64,000 nucleotides of DNA from Micromonospora sp. PLK6-60. GTDB lineage: Bacteria; Actinomycetota; Actinomycetes; Mycobacteriales; Micromonosporaceae. The stretch spans positions 434,001-498,000 of the forward strand of contig NZ_JAIOAA010000002.1 in NCBI RefSeq assembly GCF_019890675.1. Reading direction: 5' to 3'. Under the pieces are notes generated by a model. It was not told where the DNA came from, ran no database searches, and worked only from the letters and a program-made list of their open reading frames with translations. Numbering within the stretch: the first letter of the stretch is position 1; each line of letters begins with the position of its first letter. The translations under genes and the position numbers were made by a program. This document shows positions 61,015 to 64,000 of this stretch, piece by piece.

Positions 61015-62580
61015 TCAGGTCGCCGGGTAGCTGCTGTAGTCGGGGAAGTTGCCGTAGAGTCGCCCGTCGCCGCCTACGGTGACCGCCTGCACCAGCAGGT
61101 CCCCGCCGACGAACGCCCCCTTCCACGACGCGCCCCGGCCGCCGAACGGCTCGTCCCGGTCGCCGCGGGAGCGCGGCTTGTTGATGCCCACCTTGAACGC
61201 CTGGAGGTCGACCGCCAGCTTCCCGGCGAGATCCTCGTCGTCGCAGGCGAGCGAGGCGACCAGCGCGCCGTTGGAGGCGTTCATCGCGGCCAGCAGCTCG
61301 TCGGTGGTGTCCACCACGACGATGGTGTCGACCGGGCCGAACGGCTCGGCGTGCATCAGCCGGGACCGGCCGGGCGGGGCGAGCAGCACGGCCGGCGCCA
61401 CGTAGGCGGAGGTGTCCTGCCCGTCGAGGAACGGTGCGCCGTCGAGCCGGCCCCGGTGCAGCGGTACGGCGCCGCCGCGGACCGCCTCGTCGACCTTGCG
61501 GCGCAGCTCGTCGGCCTTGGCGGCGCTGATCAGCGGCCCGAAGTCCAGCTCGGGCAGCGGGTCGCCGGCGGACCAGGTTTCCTCCACGGCGAGCGGGTGC
61601 CCGAACCGGACCGAGCGGACGACCGGCAGGTACATGTCGAGGAACCGGTCGACCAGGTCGCGCTGCACCACGAACCGGGGGTACGCGGTGCACCGCTGCT
61701 TGCCGTACTCGAAGCCCTTCTTCAGGTGCGCGGCGAGCAGGTCCCACTGGGAGAAGTCCCAGACGCCCCAGGCGTTCAGGCCCTCCTGCTCGATGAAGTG
61801 CCGCTTGTCGGTGTCGAGCAGCGCGGCGGCCACCTTGCCGCCGTTGGACCGCCCGCCGACGAAGGCCACCGCGCCGATCTCCGGCGCCCGGACCAGCACC
61901 TCGGACAGTTCCTCCCCGCTGCCGGAGAGCAGCGTGGCGGGCAGCCCGGCGCGGTGCATCAGCGCGTGCGCCACGGTGAGGCAGACCGCGCCGCCTTGGG
62001 AGGGGGTCTTGGCGATGACCGCGTTGCCGGCGAGCAGCTGCACCAGCTCGGCGTGGACCAGCACGCTCATCGGGTAGTTCCAGGAGGCGATGTTGCTGAC
62101 CGGGCCGGCCAACGGCTCGCGGCCGTCGGCGAGCATCCGGTCGATCTCGCCGACGTACCAGCGCACGCCGTCCAGGGCCCGGTCCACGTCGGCGCAGGCC
62201 AGCCGCCACGGCTTGCCGATCTCCCAGACCAGCAGCAGGGCGAGCAGGTCCCGGTGGGCGGTCAGCGCGTCGAGGGCGTCGGTGACCCGGGCCTTGCGCT
62301 CGGCGAGGGTGGTGGCGGCCCAGTCGCGGTGCGTGGCGGCGGCGTGCGCCACGGCGGCCCGGGCGGTGTCCGCGTCCACCCGCGGCAGGTTGACCAGCAC
62401 GGTGTTGTCGACCGGGGTACGCACCGGGCTCGGCGCGCCGACCGCCCGCCACTGCCCGGAGACGAGGTTGTGCAGCGTGGCGACGCCGTCGGCCCCGGTG
62501 CCGAACGCCTCGGGCGTGGCGGCGGTGGCGCGGGCGAGGGTGTCGGACCAGGCGGTGCCGTCGGCGAGTGTCAAGGCCAT
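61015..62580 (-). CDS. Aldehyde-dehydrogenase-family protein
   Basis: This 521-residue protein has the aldehyde dehydrogenase fold: GPVSNIASWNYPMSVLVHAE near the middle, HFIEQEGLNAWGVWDF as the region of the general-base Glu, and YGKQRCTAYPRFVV with the likely catalytic C297. The motif around Glu differs from the usual LELGG and the Cys motif lacks the common GQxC context, so it belongs to a divergent subgroup with unknown substrate. The ATG at 62580 has GAGGAGAT upstream. No pathway partner is adjacent. Confidence 0.85.
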   Translation of the reverse strand: MALTLADGTAWSDTLARATAATPEAFGTGADGVATLHNLVSGQWRAVGAPSPVRTPVDNTVLVNLPRVDADTARAAVAHAAATHRDWAATTLAERKARVTDALDALTAHRDLLALLLVWEIGKPWRLACADVDRALDGVRWYVGEIDRMLADGREPLAGPVSNIASWNYPMSVLVHAELVQLLAGNAVIAKTPSQGGAVCLTVAHALMHRAGLPATLLSGSGEELSEVLVRAPEIGAVAFVGGRSNGGKVAAALLDTDKRHFIEQEGLNAWGVWDFSQWDLLAAHLKKGFEYGKQRCTAYPRFVVQRDLVDRFLDMYLPVVRSVRFGHPLAVEETWSAGDPLPELDFGPLISAAKADELRRKVDEAVRGGAVPLHRGRLDGAPFLDGQDTSAYVAPAVLLAPPGRSRLMHAEPFGPVDTIVVVDTTDELLAAMNASNGALVASLACDDEDLAGKLAVDLQAFKVGINKPRSRGDRDEPFGGRGASWKGAFVGGDLLVQAVTVGGDGRLYGNFPDYSSYPAT

Positions 62581-62805
62581 CGCGATCTCCTCAGAATTGA
62601 CCGGGGAGCGGCGGCGTCGATGGCACCGCTGGTGTGGCGTACTGTCGCGCGCCGTCGATCGGCCGGGCAACCGTACGCTCGTATCCCAGGACGCTCGGTC
62701 CACCGGTTGGCGCGAACCGGCGATCCTGTTGATCTGCGCTGAGCTGCTGATATGCGAAGCAGTGATCGAAGATCATCGATCATGTGATCCACGCCCGGCA
62801 ACGCG

Positions 62806-62842
62806 GAACCGGCCGCCGGACCCAGGGTCCGACGGCCGGTTC
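62806..62842 (-). terminator. Terminator of the LPLTG protein gene
   Basis: GAACCGGCCGCCGGACC (62806-62822) pairs with 62826-62842 with one mismatch around a 3-nt loop, 14 bp past the stop codon. Confidence 0.75.
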
Positions 62843-62856
62843 GGGTGGTGCGGGGG

Positions 62857-63705
62857 TCAGCTGGTGAAGCGGACCTTGTCCCGGCGGCGACGCAGCGTCA
62901 TCAGTACGACTCCGCCACCGATCAGGGCGAGGCCGGTGACCGCGATGCTGGTCGCGGCCACGCCGGTGAGCGGCAGCCCACCCTCGTCGCCACCGCCGAC
63001 GCCGCCACCGACCGACGAGCCCGGCGCGCCGGGCACGGTCGCCGACTCCGACGGGGCGCCGGTGGGCGACTCCGACTCGCCGGGCACCCCCGGGGTCGTG
63101 GCGGACTCGGACGGCACCGGCGACTCGGACTCCGACGGCGACTCGGACGGGTTCGGCGACTCCGACTCCGACGGCGACTCGGACGGGTTCGGCGACTCCG
63201 ACTCCGAGGGGGACGGCGACGGCGATGGGGACTGCGACGGCGTGGTGCCGCCGGCGCAGGTGTGGCTCAGGTTGAACCGCGCCGCGGTGCCGCTGATGAC
63301 GGCGCTGCCGTCGACCAGGGTCCAGCCCGCCGGGGTGAACAGGTAGGCGTGGATGGTCCGGGGGTCCTTGCCGCCGGTGGAGTAGAGGTGGTCCGGGTAC
63401 GCGTCGGTGGCGTCGGGAATCTTGACCTGGACCTGGGCGGCACCGTTGCTGAAGGTCAGCGTGAGCGTCTCGAAGTTGCCGGCGCTCGCGCCCGGCAGGA
63501 CGAAGTGCCAACCGTCCTGGTTGGCCTCCCTGCCGGCGAACCGACCGTCGTTGCACTCCTGGTTGAAGCCGGCCGCGGTCGAGCCCTGGTGGGCCGGGTT
63601 GAGGGGTACGGTGCTCGACGCCCAGGCCGGGGTGGCGAAGGCGAGGCAGGCCGTGGCGGCGACCGCGGTGAGGGCCGGGCGCGCGACGTGCCGACGCTGT
63701 GGCAT
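62857..63705 (-). CDS. LPLTG-anchored surface protein
   Basis: This 282-residue secreted protein has a signal peptide (ALTAVAATACLAFATPAWAS), a beta-rich domain of about 130 residues (GWHFVLPGASAGNFETLTLTF, VQVKIPDATDAYPDHLYSTG), a Ser/Pro/Glu-rich wall-spanning stalk with SPSESESPNPSE repeats, the sortase motif LPLTG, a membrane segment and an RRRRDK tail. It should be covalently attached to the cell wall by a sortase not in the window. The beta domain has two cysteines (QECND, SHTCAGG) that could pair. Function unknown. Confidence 0.9.
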   Translation of the reverse strand: MPQRRHVARPALTAVAATACLAFATPAWASSTVPLNPAHQGSTAAGFNQECNDGRFAGREANQDGWHFVLPGASAGNFETLTLTFSNGAAQVQVKIPDATDAYPDHLYSTGGKDPRTIHAYLFTPAGWTLVDGSAVISGTAARFNLSHTCAGGTTPSQSPSPSPSPSESESPNPSESPSESESPNPSESPSESESPVPSESATTPGVPGESESPTGAPSESATVPGAPGSSVGGGVGGGDEGGLPLTGVAATSIAVTGLALIGGGVVLMTLRRRRDKVRFTS

Positions 63706-63955
63706 GAGGATTCCTCCGAAAAGGGGAGAGGTGACGGCACATGATCACACAGCGGTACCCCACCGGCGACATCGGACGATCGGCCTGACCTGCGGCAACG
63801 TGACGGGCTGAAGCCGACGCCGAGGCCGAATCCGGGTCGATTCGACGGCGTGTCGGTGTAACGCGGAGGAGTCGGTCGACGCTGCGGGCCGGCGGTCGGC
63901 GCATCGCGCCGGCTTCCCAAGGTGACACCGTACCCATTACATTGTCGAGCATCCA

Positions 63956-63969
63956 TGGGAGCGCTCCCG
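63956..63969 (+). promoter_or_regulatory. CebR box at the right edge
   Basis: TGGGAGCGCTCCCG is identical to the downstream operator of the ceb operon (50245-50258). It lies about 250 bp upstream of the LPLTG gene start on the opposite strand, so it most likely controls a plus-strand gene beyond the window, such as a cellulase or other glycoside hydrolase. Confidence 0.8.
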
Positions 63970-64000
63970 CGCCTTCGTGGGCCACCCACCACCACCGCCG

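Overview
The window is very G+C-rich (roughly 70-75% by eye), uses GTG starts freely and is densely packed. It looks like chromosomal DNA of a filamentous actinobacterium in the Micromonosporaceae, most likely Micromonospora. The reasons are the gene content (DUF3000, coproporphyrin-type heme genes, a CebR-controlled cellobiose operon, an ACT-GNAT acetyltransferase of the Micromonospora MaKat type) and dispersed palindromic repeats of a kind I associate with that family. I see no rRNA, tRNA, transposase, phage gene or CRISPR array.

Layout. 0-2.7 kb: sensor kinase, AEC transporter, VOC protein. 2.7-4.7 kb: two tandem paralogous proline-rich membrane proteins. 4.9-8.2 kb: fatty-acid beta-oxidation pair fadA-fadB (translationally coupled). 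8.4-13.4 kb: RNase D, a membrane-anchored trypsin-like protease, a coiled-coil membrane protein, DUF3000. 13.5-16.8 kb: hemE-hemY-hemQ, the coproporphyrin heme branch, facing a peptidoglycan-recognition amidase (16.8-19.2 kb). 19.3-22.0 kb: GNAT, zinc-ribbon protein, CBM48-like protein, msrB and a stand-alone LigD-type polymerase. 22.0-23.0 kb: a repeat cluster and two divergent small genes. 23.1-30.7 kb: a four-gene ABC system (two FtsX-type permeases, two ATPases) with overlapping junctions. 30.8-38.2 kb: membrane protein, acetyltransferases, a lipoprotein peptidase, an ATP-dependent DNA ligase, small proteins and a HhH-GPD glycosylase. 38.4-40.7 kb: a lipoprotein and a sigma/anti-sigma pair.

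40.9-48.1 kb is a five-gene minus-strand operon, herA-sbcD-sbcC-nurA-spermidine-synthase-like, with a 10-bp gap and then overlaps of 1-4 bp. It combines the four components of the archaeal HerA-NurA-Mre11-Rad50 end-resection system in an actinobacterium. 48.1-50.1 kb: a repeat-filled 545-bp gap, a RibD-C reductase and a pRiA4b ORF-3-like protein. 50.2-56.3 kb: the complete cellobiose operon cebEFG-bglC-cebR, with two CebR boxes at its promoter. 56.3-58.8 kb: an acyl-CoA dehydrogenase/phosphotransferase pair resembling LvaC/LvaA and mammalian ACAD10/11. 59.0-60.8 kb: a stand-alone ACT protein followed by an ACT-GNAT fusion. 61.0-63.7 kb: an aldehyde-dehydrogenase-like enzyme and an LPLTG-anchored surface protein. 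The right edge carries a third CebR box, predicting a glycan-degradation gene just outside the window.

Most 3' ends are marked by strong inverted repeats. Three near-identical long palindromes (8.3, 30.8, 56.3 kb), one diverged relative (22.2 kb), and an inverted pair of a different 62-bp element (13.5 and 22.0 kb) form dispersed repeat families. All family assignments come from reading motifs; no database search was run.
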